Source of the DNA: Stromatinia cepivora
Lineage: Eukaryota; Ascomycota; Leotiomycetes; Helotiales; Sclerotiniaceae
Direction: 5' to 3'
Assembly: GCA_014898415.1 (NCBI GenBank)
Contig: RCTD01000003.1
Location: 2,294,001-2,358,000, forward strand
DNA length: 64,000 nt
This document shows, one piece after another, positions 1 to 15,877 of this stretch (positions are counted from its first letter, which is position 1; the number at the start of each line of letters is the position of its first letter). The notes under the pieces were generated by a model. It did not search any database, had not been told where the DNA came from, and saw nothing but the letters and a program-made list of their open reading frames with translations. Made by a program: the position numbers and the translations under genes.

Positions 1-612
1 CGTCTCCCAGAGTCCAACCCCCTTCATTACTTCGCTTACACACAATTTGCAAAAATTCTTCACCACTTGACCCACAACCCCCACTACATATTTTGCACCC
101 TGTTATGATCTCTCCTCCTTGAAGCTTTTTAATGAGAAAAGATGGCGACAAAGCAAGAATAACACCCGCAGGTTGAAGGACCCTCGAATCAGTTCATGGG
201 AAGCAAAAAATCAATGCTGTATGACCAGACTGGGGCACGATCCCAGGACCTTGTCCGTATTTAACAGTGATTAGTTGTTAAGGACACGTGATAACCAACT
301 ACACCATCCGGCCGTTTGTAATGTTTGATGATCGTCCGGTGGGCTTTGAAAATATATTCACGTTTTTAAAAGGGGTTGTGTAGATACCCATTGGGAAGGG
401 GTGGGGTGGAGACACAAACCGCATGGACAACGGTTCAACTAACAGTATTCCCACAATCAAACGGCAATGCAGAGGCAAAGTTCTAGATTGATGCTGGAAA
501 GATTCGAGAGGTCTTAAGGTCAGAGGCTGCAAGCATACTATTACTAGAAATTATAGACCATAATGTATCATCATACGCAATTGTTGAAATTCCCATTCCA
601 TTTCATTCCCTT
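1..612. other. intergenic, no gene seen
   Basis: Mixed-composition sequence downstream of the MetE-like gene, which ends at 613 on the minus strand. The only reading frame here (299-532, minus) is short and has no recognisable motif, so I treat the stretch as spacer and 3' flank. Confidence 0.5.
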
Positions 613-1940
613 TCAAAGCTCACCAGGCCAGATCTCATCCGCAATACTTCTGACCAATAAGAACTTATTCTTCATATCTTCCCATCCCAACAGATTACCC
701 TCCTCATGACTAGCAAACCCACACTGAGGGCTTACACCTAATCTCTTCAATGCTTCATCTCTCGTCTGTCCTGCTCCTTTTGCTACAATATCGGCAGCTT
801 CCATGACTCTTGCCTTCATCTTCTCTTTGTCCTCGAGTTCTGGAAATTTTGAGGTAATGACTCCAAGAATAACGTTCTTGTGGGCTGGGAGGTAGAGCAG
901 TGGCTCAAAGCCACCAGCCCGCGGTGTATCATATTCGAGATAGTATGTTGCTACATCAAGGTTACGGAAGAGCTTGGTAGCAATGCGAGTGTAACCTCCT
1001 TGGGAGAAGTGACGTGATCCTATGAAATTGCCCCTGCAAATGTGTAGACCAAAATGCATCTTGGAGGTATGTCTCTCTATGCTGTCATTATAGCACTTGA
1101 TGTAAGCATCAAGCAACTCTTCGGTGGTTTTAGTATTTGATTTGTCTTCCTCCCAACCCTTCAGCATCTTCTCGGAGCAGAAGTCTTTCAACCGTTAGCT
1201 CTTGCTGAAATATAAATCATGTCAAATTACTTACATGCAAAATTCGGGTCATCAAACTGCACATTCCTGAGTCCAGCTTCGTACAAGATGTCCAACTCCG
1301 CGCTAACAGCTTTTGAGATATCTGAAAAGTATTCTTCGTCATTGGGATAGACTTCTTTGGGGAACGCCTTTCCATCCTTATATCTGAGATGATACCACGG
1401 TGGGGCAATCATTGTCAATTTGATATCTCCCCATCTCTCTTGTGACACAAGAGTCTTTAAATATTCAAATTGACCAATGAGTGTCGACTTCCCAGTATGC
1501 TTTATTTTGCCAGTGCAAAGGCAAGATTGACCCGGCTTGTGACCTTTTTCGATGAACCCAGCAATATCAGGAACGTAGGGACGGAAGATATCCATAGAAG
1601 GGTTGCGAATTTCGGTCATGCCATCGAGCTCTTCAAAGAAGGTTCCCCAAAATACAGCGCGTCTACCATCGGACTTACGTTAGTGTATGTCCCAAAATTT
1701 ACGACAAATGGAGTTGTATGGAACGACAAACCGATATTCCCCATCAGTGATAGCTCTGAATCCGCACTCCTTTTGTAACTCTACGACCCTGTTAATAGAT
1801 TCATTCTCAATGCGAGTAAGTTCTTCCTGGCTCAAATCATTCTTCTCGAAAGCGTTGCGCTTTGTGAGAAGCTCCGCAGGACGAAGCAGGGAACCCAAAT
1901 GTTCGGCGCGGAAAGGGGGATTACGATGAATGGTCATCAT
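613..1940 (-). CDS. MetE C-terminal-domain-like protein (cobalamin-independent methionine synthase family)
   Basis: Three exons on the minus strand: 1940-1732, 1662-1235 and 1184-613. The introns are 1731-1663 and 1234-1185; both have GT-AG ends and keep frame, giving 402 residues. That is about half of a full MetE, matching the stand-alone C-terminal-domain family. Seen: the start PPFRAEHLGSLLRP, the block VQFDDPNF running into YFCSEKML across intron 2, an HxC pair in LHICRGNF and a later Cys in VSPQCGF. In MetE these His and Cys residues are zinc ligands that activate the homocysteine thiol. Known for the family: methyl transfer from a folate or other donor to a thiol. Inferred: a cytosolic methyltransferase whose substrate need not be homocysteine, since the N-terminal half is absent. 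No signal peptide. It is divergent from the ABC transporter 1.4 kb away. Confidence 0.88.
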
Positions 1941-2028
1941 TTTCTATGATTAGGACTTAAAAAAGGATTGAACAGGCAGAAGAAGCTCGAGATATCTGGA
2001 AAGAACAATCATATACTTCATTTGCCAC

Positions 2029-2076
2029 GCTCAACCCCGCGTTCAACCCCGCGTTCAACCCCGCGTTCAACCCCGC
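2029..2076. repeat. minisatellite, 12-bp unit x4
   Basis: Four head-to-tail copies of GTTCAACCCCGC (the first copy starts GC instead of GT). The unit is GC-rich in a locally AT-rich promoter region about 90 bp upstream of the MetE-like start. Confidence 0.95.
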
Positions 2077-2168
2077 ATTAGCCGGAATAGCGTTACATCT
2101 GCTGTTGATATGAAATGCCATTGAAGAGGATAAATGGTGAGATGTTACATTGTACGAAGTATACGAAG

Positions 2169-2240
2169 AACTGTCTCGATGGTTGTCTCGGTGGTTGTCT
2201 CGGTGGTTGTCTCGGTGGTTGTCTCGGTGGTTGTCTCGGT
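2169..2240. repeat. minisatellite, 12-bp unit x6
   Basis: Five exact copies of GGTTGTCTCGGT (2181-2240), preceded by one degenerate copy at 2169-2180. Unit length equals that of the array 100 bp to the left but the sequence differs. Confidence 0.95.
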
Positions 2241-3313
2241 GGTTGGGATTTCTGGATTGTAAGGAGACGGTACTATTGAAGTTGTTGGTGACAGATTAGA
2301 TGAACCCGACGATAGCCAATACATTGTGGGGTTCCAGCGGAAGATAGGACCGGATAGAAGGATCCACGGGCCAGCTGGGCGGCTAGCCTGGTTGGGTCAC
2401 CGCCTTGACACATTCAGGGCTCGAAGAAAAGCCGTAAGAATTCTCGCAAGCTGACATATAAAGTCACCGAAGACAACCTGAAGTCTGATCAACGTGACAA
2501 TGCAAATAATTACGTGATACATCAATTACCTATCTGCATTTAGGATCGAGGTTGTCGTGAGAAATTGAAGTCATCATGATTCATGAATCATCCGAAATAT
2601 GTATCAAATGCGATCAAATAGACGCCACAACGGCTCATACACAATATGCATTTCGCATCCGTTCGTTCTCATGCCTAATTCGCTCCATTAATCCAGGATG
2701 ATACAGAATTTACTGGACCTTGGATGCATGATAACGAACTTGGGCGACACGAACAAGATTTATCTCACCTTGTGGAAGCTTTTGATTGATAGCTATAGTG
2801 AGTGGGGCGGGTTGGCTGCAGCTACAGCGTCTCTTGCTAGCATGGTCACCGTCAATTTGGCAGCTTAACATCCATCGCGTTTGTATATGGCTCATTTGAT
2901 TTCCACGGACTTCAGTACTATCTCTTCGTCATTATGTATTCAGTTCGCAGGCAATGAGCTTCTCAACAACAGCCCCATGCCATGAGGCCTAGGCTCAACA
3001 TGATAGTTCTGCCCGCGGGCTCGCTGATTAGGATCTTAGTGGGGCTTCAGAGGCTCGTGGTTGCGTTGATCCTTCAATTCCATCTATTTTGCCACACATA
3101 CTGCCTAGGTACTGACTGCATTGATTTTCGACAATTCACTATCGCACTTATGCAAGATACCAACTGTTACCCTTGAAAGCGCGTATTTCTTACCCTAAAT
3201 CGCGCAGTGTTTTGTTAATACTTGGTGGTTATAAACTTTCTCTTATCAAATAACTTTTCTCAATCATGTTTGCATGATTTTTCTCGCAAACCATCAATCA
3301 CAATCCAGTGAGG

Positions 3314-8487
<5,174 letters not shown>

Positions 8488-9130
8488 GAGGGGGGATCTT
8501 CATATACTGTCATATTCAGCGAGTTGCTTTTATCTCTTACAAGTCTTTTAAAGTTATCTGTCTATTCGAAATGTCTTAATGTTCACTTTTTTGTTAAATA
8601 TTGAGGTTGTTATTTAATGATTTAGAGAAGAGAATCTAAAGTCTTGGGATGTCATAAAAACTTTCAGAATGTCTTGCACATTTGCAAAACTTCGAACATG
8701 CATTAAAAATACTGTCAGATTTAGCATATAGAACCAGAACTGAAGGAAAGCCTTCATCATCCTTATCAAAGGCCTCAAGGACTGTGAATTGTAAACCTTA
8801 CAAAGTGTACCTCTACCTCACAGCTTGATTCTCCTCGTGATTGTTAATGATCTAGAGATATATCCCCTCCTAAGCAAATATTCACCCGTCTCAAAGATAC
8901 AATGACTTGATGTTGCCGCATATTTTTTTCATCCATGAATATTGTGATAAGCCATGCGTGCTGTCTGTCATCCAAGACTCCAATCGCCAATTCTTGTCCC
9001 AATAATAATCTCCAATCACAAACGCGCTCAAACTTAACATGGGAATTTCCACTTAATACCACGATTCGAAAATAGACGAACCTGGCCTGGATCTGGTTTT
9101 AATTCATATCTACTTTTCCCATAACCGGGG
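8488..9130. other. 3' flank of ABC transporter, no gene seen
   Basis: AT-leaning sequence after the ABC transporter stop. The short minus-strand frame at 8844-9062 has no family features. It ends with TAACCGGGG (9122-9130), the left copy of a 9-bp target duplication. Confidence 0.5.
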
Positions 9131-9632
9131 TAGTCTAGCGGGTGCCTAACTCTCGAGGCATCGGTTATATAATTTTTAATATCTCTGCCAGGAGAATTTA
9201 ATCAACCATTTTCTAAATTATATATTTTGAACCCGCTTTTCGCGTTTTTTTGAACATATATTAACCTCGTTCAACTATATCATATTATAATTAATAATTG
9301 AAAATTGTATTATAAATAAATATATTATTTATCTACATTTTACACTTTTTATTTTTATAAAATTCCGAATAATTATAATTCAATATCAAAAATAACTAAA
9401 AATAAATTAAAAATAAATTCTAAATCTCTTTAATTAGCTGATTTCAAATTATTTATTTAATTTTTTATAAATTAAATTTTTAAAAAGTTATTATATAAAT
9501 ATAATTTCATACAAATTTAATATACATTATTTAGAAAACGGCCGATTAAACCCTCTAAAAAAGTTCGCTTAAAATATCCAATCAAAAAATAGCGTAAAAC
9601 TCTGAAAGAAGGTCGATGTGAAAACTAGACTA
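9131..9632. mobile_element. 502-bp non-autonomous DNA transposon, Mutator-like by its 9-bp duplication
   Basis: The segment begins TAGTCTAG (9131-9138) and ends with its exact reverse complement CTAGACTA (9625-9632). It is flanked on both sides by the same 9 bp, TAACCGGGG (9122-9130 and 9633-9641). A perfect 9-bp target duplication with short terminal inverted repeats is the hallmark of Mutator-like elements. The inverted repeats do not clearly extend past 8 bp, which is short for that group. The interior has no coding frame and is very AT-rich, compatible with RIP-type decay. The family assignment is inference; the insertion footprint is seen directly. Confidence 0.7.
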
Positions 9633-9641
9633 TAACCGGGG

Positions 9642-11342
9642 CTCGTTCTTCTAGAGGATATTTTTCTTCGTTTTTGAAATAGATCAAGTGTACATCTATC
9701 TGTCTATATCTTAATATCCCGGTAGATTTAATTTGGGCGGCACAAGATCTGTTATGACCAGGACTCTTCCCCCAGCTAATTTCCTCCTAGAAAATGAATG
9801 CGTAAGTTAGTAAGAAATAAAATATATTAAATCAAAAGCTTATGTTGTATTACCTTGTATATCAAGATTCATTTTTATCAATAGGGTGAATAACTTCTAC
9901 CACGCCATATCCATCATTTTATAAAGATATCTTTGTTATTTAAACTAATTTTTCTAGTAGTAAGCTCTGATCTCATAATGGGAATTGCATGATGTTGAAT
10001 TGAGGCTCAGGGTGTGTGTATCTTTTGAGGTTTATTGTGTACTCATGACGAAGCTTGGTCAAAGGTTGTTACTAAACTCGCAGTATTATCATCACAAAGT
10101 GTATTAGATTAGCGACGATGAAAATGAAAAATGCTTGAGTAATAGAAGGAAATACGATAATAGTAACAAGAGTATATGAAACTAATAGGCTTATATCTGT
10201 TATTGTACATTCCAAAACTTTGTGAGACAACCCAAAGAAAAGTTTTATGTAACCCATTGAGAAAACCCTATCAAGTGTAGTCTGAAGTGTTATATAATCT
10301 ATATAAAATGAATGCAGTACTTTTTATACTCCAATTTTCCCCTTGAAATATAATGCGATTTTGATATATAATCTTATCTAAATAATTTGAGTAAGATATC
10401 TGAATACAAAATATAAGATTAACTAAATATCGAGACTTCCCTCCCTTCCTTCAGAATCAAAGCCCAAGATATTTTCCCTTTACCTTTCTCTGCATTTTTG
10501 GAAGCAAGTACTATATAACTAAACTATACAATACTTACTCCAAAATCATCAAACTAACTCACAAATTCCCTCTCAACCTTTCCAGGTAATTTATAATCTT
10601 ACAAATTTCTTCCTTCAATTAAACATCGAATTATTATTATCGAATCAGTCGCGGGTAATTAATTAATTACAGCCTCGAGAATCTATTTATGGGGAGAAAT
10701 TAATGAATGTGTTGTTGCTTAGTGATTATTACCACTATTTGAAATAATTTTGCTGTTATTTGGTTAGAATGTGATTTTGTCATCTCATGCCGTTATTGCC
10801 AAAATGTGAATTTGGTTTTTTTGTTAAATTGTTTAGGACTGTGGAAATGGTGTCGAGATGTTGTAGATAGATTATTAGGACTTAGTAATAACTTATTATT
10901 GGCGGATACTCCTGTGTGTGCTAGTATATCATAGATTTTTACTAAGTTGAAGGAAAAGATGATCTGTTTATATCCCTCTTCTGAGGCCGCAAAAAGAATA
11001 GAGAGATTGAATTGGTATGTAGTGAGGATTTAGTGAATCGTCTAGCAATTGACTTCAGTTGCAGGAGAATGAAGAGAATAAAGTACGTATATAAAAAAAA
11101 AGGGGTAGTAGTTCAATTTATTCTTTTTTCCATGCAGTCTATACATACTGTTCACGATACACCGTCTTAAACCCATTCTATTACCACATTCCCAAATCTC
11201 ATGCATAACCCCCCATCAAATTCATTAACTCATCTTTTCCATTCCATTCCACAAACGCCCAAATTGTCCATTATCAATTTTGCCCATCTTCTCCGCACCA
11301 CTCAACCAATTACTCCTTTCACCCAAACCATCCTCCCACCCT
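9642..11342. other. intergenic, no gene seen
   Basis: About 1.7 kb of AT-rich spacer between the 502-bp insertion and the 3' end of the Ser/Thr-rich protein gene. Only the short frame at 10072-10257 appears, with no recognisable features. It probably holds the 3' untranslated region of the secreted-protein gene near 11100-11342. Confidence 0.45.
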
Positions 11343-13840
11343 CTATCCCCTAACCGTAACCGTCTCCCTCGCCGTAACAGTAACACTAACCGTCTCCGTA
11401 GCCGTCGCTCCCCCAACACAACTACTCATACTACTAATCTTCCCATCTCCTCCAACACCCAAACAAATATTTGCCCCTGCGCCACCACCAGCTGCGGTAG
11501 TAGTACTCGTCTCTTTAGGTGCTGGGATACTAACTACTGTTGTTTCTAGCCCATTTGCTCCATTTCCAGCTGCAGTACTACTAGTACTAGTACTCTGCAC
11601 GATGATAGAAGTAGGGCTAGGAGCGAGTGTAGAGGTAGGAGTCGTTTGTGCCAATCCATTTCCGCCGGCGGCGGCGCTCGTGATGATTCTTTCGGTGGTG
11701 GTTGCGCTGTTATTTTCATTATTTCCATTACCTCCATTTTTACCACCTACGTTTCCAATTCCAGAATTGGAATTGGATCCAGATCCGACGGTAACGGGAA
11801 TAATGGTTAATGCAGTTACGGCTCCGTTATTTGCATCTGGTGTGCTCACACTAATGATTGTTGTACTTGGGATGATTTGGGTGGTTTTGGGTATGTTAAA
11901 CGTGGTTTGTTGGATTGTGGTTGATAGAATTGTAGTTTCTTGAATGGTGGTTTCTTTCACAGAGGATGAAGACAAAGATGAAGTAGATATTGAACTAGGT
12001 GTTTCTGTAGTGCTAGAAGACGATTCCCTTGTTTTTGTCGGTTGCTTTGCTGTAGTTATGATAGTTTCTGCGGTACTAGCAGGTTGCGTTGTAGGAAGTT
12101 CAGGAAAAATTATAGTTTGTGGTTCTGAGGAGGAGGAAAACGAGGAAATGGAAGCTACTTCCGATGTTTTGACCAAAATCGTTGTAGGAGAGAATGTCGA
12201 CGAGGAGGAAGCAAGCTCTGATGTTTTCACCCGAATAGATGAAGTTGATGATGAGGATGACGAGGTGGAAGATGGAATAACCCCAAGAGTAGAAGAAGGA
12301 ACAACCGTCGTTATATATACAATAGTTGTCTTGGGGGAATTGCTTGAGGTTGACTCCGACGAAGACCTCGTGGTTAAAGTCTGAGGGGTAACACTCTGCT
12401 CAGTCGCTCCCGTGGTCTCCGCCGGCTCTTGAGTCGCTGTCGTACTAGACTCCGCGTTACCAGTACTCTGCGCTACAACCGTAACTGCCGAACTTTCCCG
12501 AGTTAACGAAAAACTTCCAGTCGAACTCGACGCTGCCCCAACAGTACCCTGTGGCACCGTAATAAGTGACAGCGTCTCCCTTATGGAAGATTGAGTAGTG
12601 GTCTCAGAAGCTCCAGTCGTAACACCAATCGTTGGTTTGAAACTCGGACCCGAATTGCTGGAGCTTGGAGGAGCAGTGCCTGCGGCTGCCGTGCTTGAGT
12701 TTCCGATATTGAATGGAGCTACTGAGATGGTTGGTGATGATGATGTTGTTGTTGATACAGACCCCTGTGATGATTGTCCGGAAGAACTTTGTTGTGTTGT
12801 ACTAGCTTCAGGTAGGGTAGTGGGAAGCGGTGGGAAAATTGTAGTTTGTACGGAATTTAGACTTGATAGTGAAGAAGTATCCAATGCGGAAGAACTTTGC
12901 TGTGTTGTACTAGCTTCAGGTAGGGTAGTGGGAAGCGGTGGGAAAATTGTAGTTTGTACGGAATTTAGACTTGATAGTGAGGAAGTATCCGATGCGGAAG
13001 AACTTTCCGTTGTGAGACTACTCTCCGGTAAACTAGTAGGCAGTGGTGCAAAAGTGGTAGTTTGAATAGAAGCCTGGCTCGAAGAAGAAGAAGAGCTAGC
13101 TTGCGACTCAGATGTACTCTGACTAGAAGTATCGCTCTTCGTAGAAGATGGTTTTCCAGTAGGTGCAGAAATGAATGGTGGCGTAATAGTGAACGTCAAT
13201 TCTGTTGCTCCAGCATCTCCAGTCTTTGTTTCGGTGCCGCTTCCAGTACTTAATACTTGAGAAGGAAATGAACTCGTCAGTGCCAGAGTTGTACCTCCTG
13301 TGCTTAATATGATCGAGGATACCAAAGCCGATTGTGTCGAAGGTGTTAAAGAACTCAATGAAGTCTTGGATTCGTTATTTTCATCCGACGATGTACTAGA
13401 AGTACTCGTTGTGCTTTGAGATTCAGTCGTTTGTGATCCCTTCTCTGATTGCACCACTGAAGTTGCCGAAGTGCTACTCGACAATGTCGAAATAACCGTC
13501 GTGCTAGGACTTAAAGTCGAACTTCCTTCTGTCGACGAGGATGATTCGATTTGAGTAGTAGAACTGATCCCTGAAGAAGTGACTGTACCAGGTAAAATCG
13601 TAATTGCAATGGCACTCTCACTATCTTCCTTTCCTACATTGCCATCTCTTATGAAACTACCAAGGAATGAAATCAGCATCTTTAAGCCCACAAGTAACAA
13701 GTCATCTTTGAAAAACGAATAGATATTGAATAGAAGAGAACTTACTTCCTACTCGTCCCATTGCGCCACAACGGACCAGCCGCACCAAGTTGAGGGAGAA
13801 AAAGTGCACTAAAAAGAAAGAGTGGTGATGAGATCTTCAT
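11343..13840 (-). CDS. secreted Ser/Thr-rich (mucin-like) protein with 36-residue repeats
   Basis: Two exons on the minus strand: 13840-13746 and 13656-11343. The intron 13745-13657 has GT-AG ends, giving 802 residues. The 5' exon supplies what the long ORF alone lacks: a classical signal peptide beginning MKISSPLFLFSALFLP, with probable cleavage near LGAAG. The rest is overwhelmingly Ser, Thr and Ala with scattered Pro and Gly, as expected for a heavily O-glycosylated wall or extracellular protein. Residues encoded around 12780-13030 form a tandem repeat containing SSLNSVQTTIFPPLPTTLPE. Only two or three Cys occur near the C-terminus (NICLGVGG, MSSCVGG), and the protein ends in VTVTARETVTVRG with no hydrophobic tail. 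A GPI anchor is therefore not supported by this model. I do not recognise an enzymatic domain. Similar low-complexity proteins act in adhesion or wall structure; that role is inference. Confidence 0.8.
12781..13030. repeat. coding minisatellite, 108-bp unit
   Basis: Tandem units start at 12781, 12889 and 12997: a 108-bp period, that is 36 codons. The first two copies are nearly identical; the third is partial and diverged. The period preserves the reading frame of the Ser/Thr-rich protein, so copy-number change would lengthen or shorten it without a frameshift. Confidence 0.9.
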
Positions 13841-15720
13841 AACTGTATTCGTGGTATTTGAACTTAAGAAATAGTTCGTGAAACGCGATTTTTGAGATCT
13901 AAAAAAAAGCTAGATGGATGTATATATGCCGACAGAAATAATGAAAGAAAGAAAATTGCAAATATTCAGTAGGGTATCAAAAGATTAATGATTAACAATC
14001 CAGAATTCAGCAAAGAATGTGTTAACGTTGTGAACGAATTCGAAAATGAAAAGGAAAGAATGAAATGATCAACGATAGACAAGACGGGGAGCCAATGAAT
14101 GAGATTGAGAGTAAGAAAACAAATAATCAGCAAGAGAATGAATTGAGATCATATTACCATAAGTCTCGACCTAATCTATATACTCAAAATATCGAGAAAC
14201 AAGACCACGAACGCGGCCCAAGCAAGACCATCCATTGCATTGCATTACAAACTTGGCGCTTTCCGAAAAAAAAAAAAAAAAGTGATGGCATTGACAGGTA
14301 AGTCAACAACTCGAAGACTGCCATACCATTCAATCAAAACCCCCATCAAAAATTATAATCGAACCTCTCCATCCAATAAATCCAAACCACACAACCTAAA
14401 ACTCAAACATGACGTTGGCGCTTAGTAAAATTAAGCGTCTGAAAGCATCGCATTGTGAATCATTTGATTGGCCAGCAATGAATTCAGGGGATCCCTTTAG
14501 CGAAGACGAAAATGAAGTGGATGAAACGATAAGCGCGAATAATACCTCTAGTATCTAAAGCTTAATTTCGAAGCGCATGAGACGAATATTATAAACCAGT
14601 CGGGTGTGAAAAGAAATGGATGCTTTGGATGACTTGCAGATGAGTGCATTGAATTATCTAAGGTTGAGGCTCAATTTTCATGTTGTGCTAGGTTACCGAA
14701 ATAGTGGGTATTGGGCGGCTGTGCGCCTTGTGGTTTTGGGATCTGCTTAGATCCAATGATTTGATTATTTGTGTGAAAATGATCGTTAAGTAAGGTCTAG
14801 ATTCGTGGCACCTATTATTAATTGAAAGGTCGCATACTGAATCTAGATCACCAGAATAAGAAGTCATGGTTGTGCCTTGCAGATGGTTTCCCACTCATTT
14901 GAGCTTACCTACCATTCATATCCACCAATCCCATCTGCAACCTTTTCAACACATCATCGGGGCTATATCACCTGTGTATTTTACATCCCCAAGTCCCTCT
15001 TTATTCGCCCCTCCATCCACCAAAAACATTCTGCTCTTTCCTCGCATAATTTACATAAATGAAGTGATGAAGTGATGATCCAGCTCCATTGCCTTATCCC
15101 AAGTAAAACATCGAGTGAGTAGGTAATTTTAGTTAAACAAGTCTTGCAGAGGAAAAAAAGGAAGCAGATTATACTCACCCTACTCACACCACAATTCCCA
15201 AACCCCATCCAATATCCCCAAAATTCCCCCATCATCACTTTGATTTTCCCATATCCTCCCCATGTAGGTTAACAATTATATTCCCTTTAAATTCTTCATT
15301 CCCCATTCTTCATTCTTATTCTTTGCCCTTCCCGCCATTATCTCCTTCAATCCAAGCACCCTTCACCCCAAGCCCCGGCATCAACATACACACACACAAG
15401 AAAACCCCACACAATGAAACTACCGCGTAAAACTCAAGTTCAATAGGTATCAATAATCATTCTTCATCCATCCATGCATCCATTCGCATCAATATATCTA
15501 TCTATCTATGACTTCTTTGAATGAATCCCAAAGCCAGTTAGTCATATCTATAAAGAAACAAACAACCAAAAAAGCATCTCAATACTCGTGATTTTCAATA
15601 TATTTTATTCCCTGTGCCAAACGTATTCGCAAGCCTATAATTAGTATACCGGGTATCATTATAATTACACCAAGATGCACAATCTCATACTGTGCGTTCC
15701 ATCCTATTCCATTCCGTCTC
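13841..15720. other. intergenic: promoter of the secreted-protein gene and 3' side of the kinase gene
   Basis: Roughly 1.9 kb. The part near 13841-14060 should be the promoter and leader of the minus-strand secreted-protein gene. An A-rich run lies at about 14267-14281 and a short TATC microsatellite near 15490-15508. The reading frames at 14065-15238 lack any family motif and read as chance. Confidence 0.45.
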
Positions 15721-15807
15721 ATCCTGTCCCATCCCATCCTGCCCCATCCCATCCTGTCCCATCCCATCCTGTCCCATCCCATCCTGTCCCATCCCATCCT
15801 GTCCCAT
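15721..15807. repeat. 15-bp minisatellite near the 3' end of the histidine kinase gene
   Basis: Nearly six tandem copies of ATCCTGTCCCATCCC, one with GCCCC in place of GTCCC, ending about 70 bp beyond the kinase stop codon. It most likely lies in the 3' untranslated region of that transcript. Confidence 0.92.
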
Positions 15808-15877
15808 GCCCAAGCCTCAAACATCATTCATTCCCATACCTCTCCTAAACTCTCAGCATTCTCAAAACATTGCTAAC

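Larger units (their letters stand above)
1941..3313. other. divergent intergenic region with two 12-bp minisatellites
   Basis: About 1.4 kb between the divergently transcribed MetE-like and ABC transporter genes; it must hold both promoters. I see no coding exon with recognisable motifs. It carries two unrelated tandem arrays with 12-bp units, listed separately. The frame used by the ABC gene is closed by a stop at 3275, so a first exon further upstream would need its own splice. Confidence 0.5.

Noticed and set aside
11602..13065. Several plus-strand frames rich in Val, Glu and Asp
   Set aside because: They are antisense shadows of the Ser/Thr-rich coding sequence (for example GTA/GAA opposite to TAC/TTC) and repeat with its 108-bp period.
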